Assembly (NCBI GenBank): GCA_024239075.1
Contig: JANBVI010000055.1
Coordinates: 62,001 to 126,000, forward strand
Direction: 5' to 3'
DNA length: 64,000 bases
From: Fischerella sp. CENA71
GTDB taxonomy: Bacteria; Cyanobacteriota; Cyanobacteriia; Cyanobacteriales; Nostocaceae
Both the position numbers and the translations under genes were made by a program. The stretch's first letter is position 1; the number at the start of each line of letters is the position of its first letter. Shown here piece after piece: positions 63,618 to 64,000 of the stretch. The notes beneath the pieces were generated by a model. It ran no database searches and was not told where the DNA came from. It saw only the letters and a list, made by a program, of their open reading frames with translations.

Positions 63618-64000
63618 TCATAAAGTTTTTTGGGAAGATAAAGCTGAAAACTCAGTATCCGTCTTTGTTCTACGCAATTCTAAATAAATTAATAAAGCAT
63701 TAATATCTGCTGGATTCACACCACCGATACGTGCTGCTTGACCGATTGTCAACGGTTTTACCTTGGTGAGCTTTTCTCGTGCTTCTTTAGAAAGGGTATC
63801 AATTGCTCCGTAATCTAAATCAGCTGGTAAGTGGCGATTGGCTTGACGAGCAATCTGCTCAATTTGATTTTGCTGTCTAGCCAGATAACCAGAATACTTA
63901 ATATCAATTTCTGCACCTTCTGTTTCCGCACGCTCAAGGTGAGTATTTCCTAATCCGTAAGTGTTGAGGTCTAGATAATGAAAGCCTGGACGCCGTAACA
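63618..64000 (-). CDS. mnmG: tRNA uridine-5-carboxymethylaminomethyl synthesis enzyme MnmG, C-terminal part
   Basis: The minus-strand frame entering at the right edge codes the last 127 residues of MnmG (GidA): [47 protein letters not shown] and [26 protein letters not shown], then a stop at 63618-63620. These belong to the C-terminal domain that binds MnmE and tRNA. The N-terminal FAD-binding part lies outside the window. mnmE is at 22582, so both partners are within about 41 kb but not in one operon. Confidence 0.9.
   Translation of the reverse strand, partial: LRRPGFHYLDLNTYGLGNTHLERAETEGAEIDIKYSGYLARQQNQIEQIARQANRHLPADLDYGAIDTLSKEAREKLTKVKPLTIGQAARIGGVNPADINALLIYLELRRTKTDTEFSALSSQKTL

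Overview
This window is chromosomal DNA of a cyanobacterium, most likely a filamentous, heterocyst-type member of the Nostocales. The evidence is a photosystem I gene (psaD) directly followed by trpE, cyanobacterial families (DUF2811, DUF1818, CPP1-like, PGM1-like ATP-grasp, DICT-domain kinase), dozens of HIP1 octamers (GCGATCGC), and abundant heptanucleotide short tandem repeats (STRRs) between genes. The genus assignment is inference; no rRNA gene is present.

Layout. 1-5.7 kb: the 5' part of a glycogen debranching enzyme (minus), a DICT-GAF histidine kinase, psaD and trpE. 6-16 kb: a di-heme cytochrome c, nagB, der, a CbiQ/EcfT-type membrane protein, hppD, a HAD hydrolase, a CPP1-like protein and an OmpR-type response regulator. 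16.6-24 kb: DUF2811, hisIE, a ChaB-like protein, hemL, a DUF4139 protein, a broken hicB/Uma2 chimera and mnmE. 24-31.7 kb: an AT-rich accessory island with a divergent DegT/DnrJ aminotransferase and a plus-strand row of SDR, FkbM methyltransferase, GT-like protein, cyclic-peptide-type ABC exporter and second GT-like protein. I found no HIP1 octamer between about 23.3 and 32.2 kb. 32-45.9 kb: a YdeP/FdhF-type molybdopterin oxidoreductase, a Spy-like periplasmic protein, an aldehyde dehydrogenase, sfsA, an M20 amidohydrolase, a pentapeptide-repeat protein, a Ser/Thr kinase, a PGM1-like ATP-grasp enzyme and a stress-type SDR. 46-48 kb: an IS4-like transposase remnant with a 64-bp palindrome, tRNA-Ala(GGC), tRNA-Pro(GGG), DUF1818 and rpoZ. 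48.2-49.7 kb: a gene-free stretch with several intrinsic-terminator-like hairpins and a duplicated hairpin unit. 49.7-64 kb: phhB, moaE, a four-gene two-component cluster (three large kinases and one CheY-like regulator), an NTF2-like protein, a FeS-type photolyase-like protein, a proline-rich membrane protein and the 3' end of mnmG.

How the genes fit together. Most are housekeeping: photosystem I, tryptophan, histidine and tetrapyrrole synthesis, ribosome assembly (Der), tRNA wobble modification (MnmE plus MnmG) and RNA polymerase omega. The parts most worth following up are the 24-31.7 kb island, the noncoding hub at 48.2-49.7 kb, the sensor-kinase cluster at 51-59.5 kb (one kinase has a cyanobacteriochrome-like GAF domain), and the repeat families that intrude into gene ends and supply start or stop codons.
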